From Amanita rubescens (taxonomy: Eukaryota; Basidiomycota; Agaricomycetes; Agaricales; Amanitaceae), in assembly GCA_015039365.1 (NCBI GenBank), contig WION01000541.1:1-35528 (forward strand): 35,528 bases of DNA, in the 5' to 3' direction. The notes under the pieces were generated by a model. It was not told the DNA's origin and made no database searches. It saw only the letters and a list, made by a program, of their open reading frames with translations. Positions 10,856 to 20,739 of the stretch are shown here, in pieces. How positions within the stretch are numbered: the stretch's first letter is position 1; each line of letters starts with the position of its first letter. A program made the position numbers and the translations under genes.

Positions 10856-12395
10856 GCAGGAACCAGTTAAAATTGCTGCTAATCATCCTTTTCAGTATTT
10901 TCTCATAACCACCTAGTCACCTAGGCGTTCAATGTTCACATGCCTGTGTATTGAAGGCACACATGTAACTGAGTCACATCTTCATGGAAACTTAATCCAT
11001 CAGGATTCCTACTCATTCCAGCCATTCCTATTGCATCCTACAGTATGTACGTAGACTGACATCACCAGTACTTTACACTCATGTGCAATTTCATGCTGCT
11101 TTCCAAATTTCAGGCAGGCATGCATGTTGTTTGGCAATGTTTATACTTGCAATAAAAACCTGAAAATTCATATGATCCAGGTCATATAGGACTTATTGTA
11201 AAACCAAATAATGCCAAGTACTTGAAATATTTGCAAAAGACCTTTTCAGATGTGAGTGTGAGGGAATTGTAAAGTTTGAAAATAATCTTGAAAATGTCCC
11301 ATTTGATCAAGGACATGCAAGTGATGCCAAACTAAATAAGCTAAAATGTGAATGCAAAAAGTCTGTTTGTTGCCATGAGTCCATGTCACTGTGACCACCT
11401 GCAAAGTCAATTTAGGAGGGGTGTCTGGTGATGATCAAGTTTGGTCAGTTTTAGGAAGTTGGGGTTGCTGGTGGTTATGAGTGACTGGAAGTGCTGGAAG
11501 TCAGTTGCAGTGACTTGTGCAATGGTGAGTAGCATCAGAAAACATGCCAAAAATCTGACATCTGATGGTGTCTGATTCCTGATTGCCTGACTGGTGCTGG
11601 GACACTTGGAGGGTATGGGATGCAAAGCAGCAAATCCAAGGCCCATTCTTCCTGATCATCTTTGTTATGTGCATGGTGTTTCTACATGGAAATTGCTGCC
11701 ATCTTAAAGTTGTGTTACAAAACATCACAGGGCTCAGCTCTTATATGTAAGATGGAGCCTCATTTCATTCAGCCTTGGAACTGGTTGTTTGATTGTCTGA
11801 CAACAATCAGATGTCATCAGTTAATATCAGACAACAGACAACCAGTGTTCCAGCACAAGTCAGGCAATCAGACAATCAGATCAGGTTCAAAAGACGGGTG
11901 TTCAAAACAGTACTTTGCAAATATCTTGAGTTTGGCAGCATTTGGCACTGCAATTCTTGCACAGATGTGATCACATGATTTTTTGGTTTTTTTTTTTGAT
12001 TTTTTTTGATTTTTTTCAAAGCTATGTTTGAAAATGTATTTTGCAAATATCTCATGTTCGACTTTATCTGGCATTATCATTGTTGCATATTCTGAATCAC
12101 AAAAGCTAGGCACATCTTTTTTGTCACAGTCACACATTACATAATGTCACACCTCTATAAAAGGCAATTTTCAATTTTGTTATGTTTTATCTTATCTTAC
12201 CTAGGCCATCATATTACTTAAGCTGCTATCTATCTATCTATCTAATCTTATCTCCACTGCCCCCCCTTTTTCCGAGGGGGTGCTGGGGGATATGTGCCAG
12301 ATGCCCCCTCCTTATGTACCTGTGGGCCTGCGCACAGACCAACTGGTCATGTCACATGACCACATAAACAGGAATGAAACAAGGAGTCCTTACAC
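10856..12395. other. Gene-free AT-rich stretch with decayed repeats
   Basis: No convincing coding region. It holds an inverted-repeat pair (about 11575-11610 and 11838-11886), direct copies of the word tttgcaaatatct near 11913 and 12041, a T-rich run at 11978-12017, and a (ctat)n microsatellite at about 12225-12243. It is probably old, fragmented transposon sequence. Confidence 0.5.
11575..11886. repeat. Inverted repeat related to the fold-back element at 17295-17582
   Basis: The left arm (attcctgattgcctgactgg... to about 11610) is the near reverse complement of the right arm ending at about 11886. Both use the tctgattgtctgact vocabulary and the ...gtgctggaacact words seen in the arms of the 17295-17582 palindrome. 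It looks like a decayed, more open member of the same fold-back family. Confidence 0.5.
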
Positions 12396-12451
12396 TCCTT
12401 GTGGACTCCTCATACAGGGAGTCCAGAGGAGTCCTGGGAGTCTACCGGGAG

Positions 12452-12600
12452 TAGAGATCTGCACGGGTAAACCCGCGGGTGTGGGCAGGCGGACCCGCAC
12501 CCGCACCCATGGCCGGGTTATACCCGCCAAGGCATGGGTACACCCTCTCAACGGGTAAGCTTTTACGGGTTACGGGTATAAACTGGTGATGGGTTAACCC
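12452..12600. repeat. Left subterminal repeat array of the hAT element (acgggt/acccg words)
   Basis: About 150 bp next to the left terminus are packed with acgggt, acccgc and cgggt words in both orientations. hAT transposases bind short subterminal motifs near the terminal repeats, so these are likely binding sites. That role is inferred. Confidence 0.6.
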
Positions 12601-13440
12601 TCTATTCTTGGCACATAGTAGCTACTAGTAGTTGGTAATGACTCTAAATATCATCCCACCCCTCTGGCATGACTTCAGTTTGTTGAATGTCCTGCATGGC
12701 AGCCATGGCCTTGAGATCATCATTCTTGATCATCCCTAACAAACTCCAGTCTCTGAGGCACAGGATAGCGTGCGCAGTCTGAGCTGCCAAACAGTTTCGA
12801 GTGTGGGATATAAGATTATGGCCGCAGCTGAAAAGTCGCTCAAAGTCAACGGACATAGCTATTCAATTCATTTATTAAAGTGGTTGTATAGAATAAGTCA
12901 ATTTGAACTTACCAGGGACCGACAAATAATCCAGCGCCATACATGAGAGTCGTGGATAGATGGAACAGCATTTGTTCCACCATGCAATTGGGTCATCCAC
13001 CTCTTCTATATTGGTTGCGAGATAGTTTCCAAGTTCATCGCGGAGGCGCGACATTTTGGGCTTGGCGAGCGATGGCAAATTATTGAATATGTTCACTTTT
13101 TCTTCCTGATGAGGCATAGAAAACTGAGCTCCTCTCTCATAGTACTAAATGGCAGTCTCACCTTCTGTTTAGATGCCTTACTATTCTCTTTCGCCTTGCC
13201 CTTTTCTTTGGCCTGCTTGTCGGCATTTGGAATGACGCAATCCGCATACGAGCGCTCATAGGCTGAGCGCAAAAGTTCCCGCGCAGTCGCGATCCAATTC
13301 TCCAACCATTTAGCATGCTTGAAGTATTCCAGTTTGTGTTGAGGGTGAAGCACTGTGGTTATTGAGTTAATTCTTGTGGAGGAATAGAGAATAAATTATA
13401 AGCACGTACTCATAGCAATTCTGTACAAGTCCGACATATC

Positions 13441-14240
13441 TAGTGTTTACAGGTCAGGTCACAATAACTGGAAAATAACTGTAACCTAACCTAACCGCTA
13501 CCAGTTATAACCTGACCATCGGTCACAGTTATACCGGTCAGTGATCAGTTACAGTTACAGTTATGGCAAATGGCCCAATTGGTATAACTGGTCTATAACT
13601 GGTCATGACCAGTTATGATGACCAACTTGAAATGGGTTATTTGTTGTGAACTACACTGTCTATATTATCTTGAATTACCCTATGTCTTGAGCTCTAAAAG
13701 TGATACACCCATGAATTTAAAAAGAAATTTTGAAAAAGATGACTACATGACCACTATACCTCCCAATTCTCTACCTCACAATCTTCAGAGAAATAGCAAA
13801 ATACTCTGCCAATAATGACACTGCAATTGGCAGAGCATTTTCTATTTTTATTTTGCAGATTATCATATACATGCCACCACCAAGTTCCAACCATCAGAAA
13901 AAATAGCAAAATACTCTGCCAATGACAACACTGCAATTAGTGGAGCATTTTCTATGTCTATTTGCAAATTATCCTATACATACATGCCACTAACCCTCAG
14001 AAAGAATAGCAAAATACTCCACTGGTGATGGGACTGAAATTGGTGGAGCATTTTCAATTTCTATTTGCAGATTTTTAACTGGTCATAACTGGTTATGCAA
14101 GGTTAACCTGACCAGTTGTGACCGGTTACAACTGGTCAGGCTACAGTTACTAGGTTTAGGGGTCATTCAATAACCGGTTACAGTCACAGTTATTCAAAAT
14201 TTGGGCAAATAACCTAACCTGACCTGACCTGTAAACACTA
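13441..14240. mobile_element. hAT-type non-autonomous element (MITE-B), 800 bp, inside the transposase coding region
   Basis: The ends TAGTGTTTACAGGTCAGGT and ACCTGACCTGTAAACACTA form a perfect terminal inverted repeat of about 19 bp. The 8 bp duplication gacatatc is exact (13433-13440, 14241-14248). The insertion falls between codons of the transposase, which otherwise reads KTDMS-DLYRIAM. Subterminal regions are full of ataactggtcataactggt-type words. No protein is encoded. Confidence 0.9.
13788..14070. repeat. Three-copy internal tandem repeat of MITE-B (about 105 bp unit)
   Basis: The phrase aatagcaaaatactc recurs at about 13792, 13903 and 14006. Each copy is followed about 35 bp later by an inverted partner (gcagagcatttt or ggagcatttt), so each unit can fold into a hairpin. 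The copies have diverged from one another. Confidence 0.65.
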
Positions 14241-15912
14241 GACATATCCGTCTTACTGTAATATCAGTTGAGCATCTTTTTAGTGAGGCCGATTGCGGCG
14301 CAGATAGCTGGATCCAATCTTCTCTCATTTAACAATCCTGTGGTGAATATCTCGTCAATGTAATCCATAGCGGGGATTACCATCACGAGATTAGGCTTCG
14401 ATTGAGAGAAGTAAAGCATTGCCTCTTTCAGGACCTGTACGCATGGAATGGGTTTTGGTGTGTGGGTAGGGCATGCGCAGGGCAAGGGTTCAGGCAATGG
14501 GACACGAGGCCGAGTGGGACCGTGGGTGAGAATAGCAGTGGATGTAGAGCAGAACGTCAGTCATTGCTTGTGATGTGGCAGAGTGTAGAGTCTCACCTGC
14601 AAAATGTCTTGCAACTGCTCCACAAGCTTCCAATCTGCTTCACTCAAGCCCAACTTGTCAACGCCTAGTCGTACCTTGTCCGTGATGGCGTCGATCCCCT
14701 CTCGGTATTCCAAGGCGAAGTGGAGCATATCATATGTTGAGTTCCACTGGGTTCGTACATCACGTGGCATGCATCTGACATCCAGACTGGCGTCTTTTAA
14801 TGAGGATTCCCATGCAGGAAGCAAGCTAGTGGGCGAGTTTATCATTTTGAAGCTCAGTTTACGAAGCTGATCAGGTCGAGTCAGACTTCACTATTGTGAA
14901 CCACAGCACATTATCATACCTTTAGAAGAATCAATCATATAGGCCTTATTGAGGCCTCAACTTTGGCGCTGCTGAGCCGTCATCAGAACGAGCCCATCAA
15001 CAATACTGTCCTCATCATCCAAACTATTTTCCTCCTCATCCTCGTCATTCTGGGGCCCATGCGTCACCATATCCGCAGCTATGGCAATACCCTGTGCTTC
15101 CATTTTATCGACTTCATCTTGATTAAAATGACTAGCATTGAATTGATTTATCAAGCATTTCGCGACTAAATTAGTAACATGCAAGAAGCAGTGAGCACAT
15201 GCAGCTGAGCCATTGAACTCCAGTATGATTTCTTCAAGCTCATCGATCATAGTATCATTATTTGATGCATTATCGCCAGTGATCACCAGAATTTTGTCAG
15301 AGATACCGAAACTGTTGAGAACACACGCAAACACCTGCGCAAGCACAATGCCAGTGTGATGCTGTAAGATGGACTCAGATGCTTGCCGTGGTGAGTTCAG
15401 TTCATAACTTACCTCTGCCACTTCTATCACATCAAGAACCATTGCTAACGGCGATCCATTATGTTCAAAATGAACAATGATTGTGACAAACAAACGATGA
15501 CTGGCCTCAGATGTCCAGGCATCGGTGGAGAAGCTCAGGGCACCTTCATATGCCTGCAGCATCTCGGTGATCCTCTTGCGGGTGCGTCCGAATACTAATC
15601 GAACATCGCATGACACGGTTGACGGATGGGGCAGGTAGAACTCTGGGCGACCTGTCTTCATAAGGGTTTTGAATCTGCGATCCGCGACAACTTCAAATGG
15701 GCGCAAGCTTTCGACAACCCACCGCACTATTTCAGCCCTGTTTCCGAATTAATCCAATCCTCTGGACACAATTCTACCACTGACTTACTTAATTTCAAGC
15801 TTGGTCATTGGACGCGAGGAATAGGTATGAGTAAGCTGGCCTTTTCCGAACGCAGCTGAAATAGATCCATTCGCTAGGTATCCTTTCACACCAGCATGAG
15901 CAGTGTCAATGC

Positions 15913-16701
15913 TAGTGATGGGAGGTTAAGTTATGTAACCTGCAATTAACCGTAACTTAACTGAACCTAACTGCTCGACCAGTTAATTATCAGTTAAGGT
16001 TAGGCCCTTTCCCTAACCTTAACCGACGTTGTGACCGGTTATGACCGGTTAAATTGTGCAACCTTGTAGAGCTGGTCCTTAGCTTCATTTTGAGCCCTTA
16101 TTCATGTAATTTGGCCCAGTGGTTCATGAGATATGAAGTATTTTGTGAAGGGATGTCAAAATTATTGTGTTTCTCATTAGCAATGTGGTCCATGACATGC
16201 AAAAAGCAATATACAATTAGTTTCTCATGTTCAATCTGCTAGCTATTTCCCTCACCACACTCAGAAACATAGTTCTCTGGGATGCTGATGAGGAGCAAAG
16301 TTTTGCATGGCTGTTGTGAGGCTCTAATTTGTATGCAATTTTCATTATGTTTATCATTCTGTATTGGACAATATACTTCTGACTTAGGCTGTTGGCATTT
16401 GGGACTTGTTTCTGACTTATATTGATCAGTTATGAGCATCATAGACAACATTGCTAATGGGAAACCAATCATCTTGACATCACTCACAAAACACTTCATA
16501 TCTCATGAACCACTGGTCCAAATTACATGAATAGGGGCTCAAAATGATGCTAATAACCTGCTCTACCAGATTACATAATTTTAATCGGTTATAACCGGTC
16601 CAGTTAAGGTTAAGGAAATTCTGGGTCATCAGTTAATTGATCAGTTACAGTTAATCAATTTTGGGGCAATTAACCGGACTTAACCTAACCTCACAACACT
16701 A
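15913..16701 (-). mobile_element. hAT-type non-autonomous element (MITE-A copy 2), 789 bp, inside the hAT transposase
   Basis: This is the reverse-oriented copy of the element at 7138-7928. Its termini are TAGTGATGGGAGG and CCTCACAACACTA, and the 8 bp duplication gtcaatgc is exact (15905-15912, 16702-16709). The internal 86-codon ORF (16239-16499, minus) differs from that of copy 1 by a single residue near its end. The main visible difference is near 16025 (cgacgttgtgacc). The insertion splits the transposase ORF after KARGID. Confidence 0.9.
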
Positions 16702-17294
16702 GTCAATGCCCCTTGCTTTTGATATCTGTTTATAAATGTCCTCGCCCCAACACTTAGACGTGCAAACGTGTTTCAGCAAGTTGCTGGTTGACTTCGCATC
16801 TCCTTTATCAAGAAAACGCCGAACAGTTCGGCCACAGCCCCTTCCAAGACATTTAAAGATGTGGCTTCGGCGCCCGTCTACATATTCAATAGTGGGAGTA
16901 CTACCAAAGAAGGCATACACCAGTGCGTTCCACTCATTTTTCAATCTTTCTGTCAGAACGTCAGCGGTATTAAATCCATCGTTCAGGGCTGGGGCTTACC
17001 CAATTCTGCCTCGGAATCATCAGGGTCATCATTCTCCAAGTCTGATGCCTCTGATGCCTCAGGCTCTTCATCATCAGGCACCAATTCAGCTACCTTTGAA
17101 GCAGGGGCCTCGTCATCTGAGGAGTTGATATCTATAGTAGCTGGTTCTTGAGCGGATGGACCAGACTACAAATGCAATCAGAGGTGAGATTAACTTTATT
17201 TCTAGTGTCAGTACATTCATACCTTTTTGTGTTTCTTCAAAGAACCTTCTTCATGGTCAGGCTCTTTTTCTTGAACAGTTGGTCCAGACTACAA

Positions 17295-17582
17295 CATCAG
17301 CCAACAGGGGAAATATCTGACAGCATCTGACTCTGCTGGGACACTAGTTGTCTGATTGTTTGGTTGGTCTGATCAATGCTGGAACAATGGTTGTCTGACT
17401 GCCTGACCATCTGACTATGTCTGACTATGTCTGACAAGTGTCTGACAGGTGGTCAGACATAGTCAGACATAGTCAGATGGTCAGGCAGTCAGACAACCAG
17501 CATTCCAGCATTGATCAGACCAACCAGACAATCAGACAACTAGTGTTCCAGCAGAGTCAGATATTTCCCCTGTTGGCTGATG
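17295..17582. repeat. 288 bp fold-back palindrome in intron 1 of the hAT transposase
   Basis: The left arm starting catcagccaacaggggaaat is matched by its reverse complement ending at 17582. The arms are about 135 bp with few mismatches around a loop of about 16 nt near 17440. They are rich in gtctgac and tctgattg words. The palindrome lies between a donor (gtatgt, about 17629) and an acceptor (gttgtag, ending at 17291), so splicing could remove it. No clear target-site duplication is seen. Confidence 0.75.
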
Positions 17583-17929
17583 AAACACAAATTAGTGGTA
17601 TTCCCGTACTAAAGCCTGACATACCTTTTTAGCTTTCTTTGATTTATTTGATGATGAAGAACCTTCTTCACGGTCAACCGCTTTGCATTTAGACTGTTGA
17701 AGTCCTTCCTCGGCCTGTAGTAGGGCCTTTTTTTCAGTTGGTCTGCATTGGCGCTTCTCGCTGACAACGTCGCTCATTTTGTACTTTGTTACTAGTGTGG
17801 CCTTGTTTAGGAATACCAGAAATAGTCTGTGATCACTGATAGACTTTAATTAAACTTTGATTAAACTTTGATGGATATATACAGAACCAAGCCACCACAC
17901 GTATGGCTCAGAAATAACTACCTGATATC

Positions 17930-18052
17930 TCCCAGGCCTACAATACCCGTACCCACAGGTTCACGGGTTCAATATCCAAGACCCATACCCGTACCCGGTC
18001 ATACCCTTACCCGTGACCTGTCACGGGTAACACATACCCGTGCTGATCTCTA
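17930..18052. repeat. Right subterminal repeat array of the hAT element
   Basis: It mirrors the left end: about 120 bp with repeated tacccgta, cacgggt and acccgt words in both orientations, ending in the terminal repeat TAGAGATCAGCACGGGTA (reverse complement). Likely transposase-binding sites by analogy with other hAT elements. Confidence 0.6.
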
Positions 18053-18125
18053 ACCGGGAGTCTACTGGGAGTCTTAGCTCACTCCCAGTACATTTTGGCT
18101 GGGGATGAGGTGTCTTCCAGGGAGG

Positions 18126-18476
18126 TGTAATGGCGGTCAACACTTAGGCTGGGTAGTGGCAGCGTATAAGTGGAAGAACGTATTAGGTTCCAAGGTTAAG
18201 CGGTGAGCGAAAGGTTGGAAGGTAATAGAGGTTCAGACTCTGAGGGTTATTCAGAGTAAGCAGTAGATTGCTAAAGCTAGGGAAGTACAGCGTAGCTACT
18301 GGGGTTTATATACTCCTAAGGTATGAGTCATATGTGGGTACTGAGTCATACGTAGTATTGTACATGAGTCAGAGTAAGTAAAAGTGATAATGGGGGCTGT
18401 GTGATATGACTGGTATAATGAGTCATATGAAGTAAACTATAGTCCATAAGAGTAATACTAGTACATGATCGTAACA
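18126..18476. repeat. Solo LTR of a second family, 351 bp
   Basis: It starts TGTAATGGCGG and ends GATCGTAACA (TG...CA). Exact 5 bp flanks ggagg occur at 18121-18125 and 18477-18481. It contains several gagtcata direct words (about 18325-18430). It is not similar to the LTRs at 3100 and 10391. No internal retroelement sequence lies beside it, so it is a solo LTR, sitting inside MITE-C. Confidence 0.7.
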
Positions 18477-18737
18477 GGAGGTGGGAGTCCCTCTGGAGTC
18501 CTGGGAATTCCCAGGAGTGAGCCAGGAGTCCTCAGGAGTCCACAAGGAACACATGGGGGAAGGTAAAGACCTCCGAGTTTGATTCCTTTGGTTCCCTTCG
18601 TTCCTTGGTGCTCACCTTCCGCTCGTTCACCTTCACCTTTGGCACTCTCTCTGCCTCCGAGGCACCCCCAGGACTGACCTCCGAAGCCCCTTTGGCCGAA
18701 CGCAGTTCCACATCGGCCTTCTTCTGATTGTTTCACC

Positions 18738-19182
18738 AGGCTCAACATCCCTGGCCTGCCAACTGGTGGGTGGAAAAAGGCAGTGGAGCAATGGCACTTT
18801 GGCGATCCCACCACGGGCTTGAAGCTGGAGCAGTATAAGGGGCACATGCGAAAGCAGGTGGGCACAAAGAGGAGGATGAGGGAACTCATCGCTATGGAGC
18901 TTGAAAGGCAAGCACCAACTTGCCCTTGAAGCCCAAGCTCGTTCAACTGACAACCCTTTCTATTATACCACCAGATATGGATCAGATGATGCTGCTTTTG
19001 TTGCAGCCTATCCCGAAGCAAAAAAGACAATCACGGCACTTGCAAACATGATCTGCAAACACAATGGACTGCGACGCAAGAGCCGGAATGGCACCCCAGA
19101 GGAGTGGGATAGCAAACGGCCTGACAGTGACCTGGAGGACATTGATGAGCCACTTAGTACCACAGCCACCGAAAATGCCTAG
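18738..19182 (+). pseudogene. Fragment of a repeat-associated hypothetical protein
   Basis: From about 18738 one frame reads LNIPGLPTGGWKKAVEQW and on to RRMRELIAMELERQ (about 18912). The text then continues in the next frame (ALEAQARSTDN, FVAAYPEAKKTITALANMI) to a stop at 19180-19182, ending in an acidic Ser/Asp tail. The shift near 18910 makes it a probable pseudogene. From memory, similar IPGLPTG...VEQW...YPEA proteins are common near transposons in mushroom genomes, with unknown function. A possible upstream exon (18600-18715, ASEAPPGLTSEAPLAE) precedes it. Confidence 0.5.
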
Positions 19183-19429
19183 CACTAGCAATGCTAACCA
19201 GTAAGCTAATTGTGATTCCATGCCAGCGTGTCTGCCAATAATATTCCATTTCATATCATACTTTTCAGTGAATCACTAGTCATAATATTTTACTACATCT
19301 CTTAATGCTTAACCATACATCCAACTTAGTAGTTACTGTGTTTAAGTTATGCTCGAGGTAGTAGTAGTAGTAGTTTGCAATGTCAAATGCGACCAAATCT
19401 TGCCAGTGTTGAGGAGTGCAGTCCGTCAA

Positions 19430-20275
19430 AGTTTGCATGGTGAACCCCCAGGCCCAGGTACAGGGTGTCACAGACATTGACATGGCAGCCCTGGTAGTGT
19501 GCTTGGAGACCATCTCTACCAGATATGTCAGATATGATTCCTGTTGCCAAGAGAAGTCCTTCTGATTCACAGCACGTTTGAAGCATGTCATGGTTTTGCC
19601 ATCGACATTTGGCTCTCAATCAGGATAGGTGTCACAGACATCAATGCAGCAGCCCTGGTAGCGTGCTTGGAGACCTGTCTCTACCAAATATGTCAGGTAC
19701 AATTCCTGTTGCTGAGAGAAGTCCTTCTTTACAGCACGTTCGGAGCACATCATGGTTTCACCATCAACATTCAGTTCCCAATCAAGGTAGGTGTCGCAGA
19801 CATCAATGCAGTAGTCCCGGTAGCATGCCTGGAGACCATCTTTACCGAATATGTCAGATACAATTCTTGTTGCCGAGAGAAGTCCTTCTTCACAGCATGT
19901 TCAAAGTGCATCATGGTATCACTGTTGGTACTCAGTTCCTGATCAAGGTAGGTGTCGCAGAGGTCAACGCAGAGGCCCTGGTAGTGTGCTTGGAGACCAT
20001 CTCTACCAGATATGTCAGATAAGATTCTTGTTGCTGAGAAAAGTCCTTCTTCACAGCACATTTGAAGCATGTCATGGTTTCGCTGTCAACATTAAGCTCC
20101 CAATCAAGGTAGGTCTTGCGGGTGTTGATGCAGAGGCCCTGGCAGCATGCTCGGAGACCATCTCTATCAGACACATTGGATACAAGTGTTAGTTGCTGAG
20201 GGAAATCCTTCTTTACAGCATGTTCAGAGCACATCACGGTTTTCGCCGTCAACGTTCAGCTCCCGATCAAGGTCA
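19430..20275. repeat. Tandem array of about 161 bp units, five or more copies
   Basis: The landmark ctggtag(t/c)gtgcttgg and its variants occur at 19491, 19655, 19817, 19978 and 20139, giving periods of 164, 162, 161 and 161. Other shared words are agagaagtccttct and caatcaaggtaggtgtc. Copies differ at many positions. On the minus strand each unit can be read as KDFSQQQESYLTYLVEMVSK-like peptide, but the period is not a multiple of three, so no single frame runs through. A minisatellite-like array is the best description. A (gta)n run lies just before it at about 19358-19375. Confidence 0.8.
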
Positions 20276-20739
20276 GGTTCCCCAAGTTCCAGTCGTAAAC
20301 GCTCTGTTAGGCTGGTCGACAACTCCTCGCCTCAATAGGAGACTTGGCTGGGCCTCGTATCTGATCTGATTATCATAGAATGTGTTGTGGGGGTGACAGG
20401 GAGGGCATGATTCTCCCATATCGGGAAGGCACTGCCAACATTGGTGTTAGCCAAGGGCTCCACCCTGAGATCAGGCCCTCATTCTTTTTGATCAGCTTAG
20501 AAATCATTCCCACCACTCCAGTCACAGTAAATTGGGAGCAATAATTAGAGTTTTTTGATGGGCTGATCAGGTGTTCAGTCAGCCTCAGAATCAGTGGATC
20601 ACAATGATCAGATGACAGTGTAATTAGGTTTCATCCAATACAGACCATCATAATAACCTTATAATCCATCATTCAACCTAATAACTAACACACTACATCA
20701 CTTATTTAAATAGATCAAGTCCAAAGACCCAAAATATTC
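20276..20739. other. Intergenic, no gene seen
   Basis: The segment between the tandem array and the 3' end of the next minus-strand gene shows no coding potential, RNA gene or clear repeat. Its right part is AT-rich and probably holds the 3' UTR of the gene ending at 20740. Confidence 0.5.

Larger units (their letters stand above)
12644..17777 (-). pseudogene. hAT-family transposase with BED zinc finger (broken by insertions and stops)
   Basis: It starts at ATG 17777 (MSDVVSEKRQ) and ends at 12644 (GWDDI). Exon 1 (to about 17630) and the next small exons encode a Lys/Ser-rich then acidic N-terminus. The BED finger (about 16940-16720) has CLGRGC...HVCTSKC. A 789 bp element then breaks the ORF after KARGID; the text resumes as TAHAGVKGY at about 15900. 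The catalytic core (15727 to about 15000) has FSTDAWTS (first Asp), VITGDNASNN (second Asp) and CAHCFLHVTN. The next part (14845-14264) has DVRTQWNSTYDML, a hAT motif with Arg changed to Gln, and ends LN-TGA-YYSKTD, where family members have Arg. A second insertion interrupts codons at 13440. The C-terminal dimerisation domain (13120-12644) has DPIAWWNKC and SVDFERLFS; SRGR has become SCGH. Introns are short GT-AG. Confidence 0.85.
12452..18052 (-). mobile_element. hAT DNA transposon, 5.6 kb with nested insertions, inactive
   Basis: Terminal inverted repeats read TAGAGATCTGCACGGGTA on the left and TAGAGATCAGCACGGGTA on the right (reverse complement), of TAGNG hAT type. The 8 bp duplication accgggag is exact (12444-12451, 18053-18060). 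The inside encodes a minus-strand hAT transposase with BED finger, RNase H-like core and C-terminal dimerisation domain. Three later insertions swell it: 13441-14240, 15913-16701 and 17295-17582. Without them it would be about 3.7 kb, a normal size for autonomous hAT elements. Confidence 0.9.
12396..18548. mobile_element. Small inverted-repeat element (MITE-C, about 190 bp) split by two later insertions
   Basis: Pieces at 12396-12451, 18053-18125 and 18477-18548 join into a short, largely self-complementary element once the hAT transposon (12452-18052) and the solo LTR (18126-18476) are removed. Its left end tccttgtggactcct is the reverse complement of the right end aggagtccacaagga, and both arms repeat ggagtcc and cctgggag words. 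The flanks share acac (12392-12395 and 18549-18552), a possible 4 bp target duplication. The class is unknown and the exact ends are uncertain. Confidence 0.55.

Noticed and set aside
12225..12245. (ctat)n run as a regulatory element
   Set aside because: A short simple-sequence microsatellite is a sufficient explanation.
19280..20252. A repeat-containing protein gene on either strand of the tandem array
   Set aside because: The unit length (about 161 bp) is not a multiple of three and frames change from unit to unit, with no start or domain.
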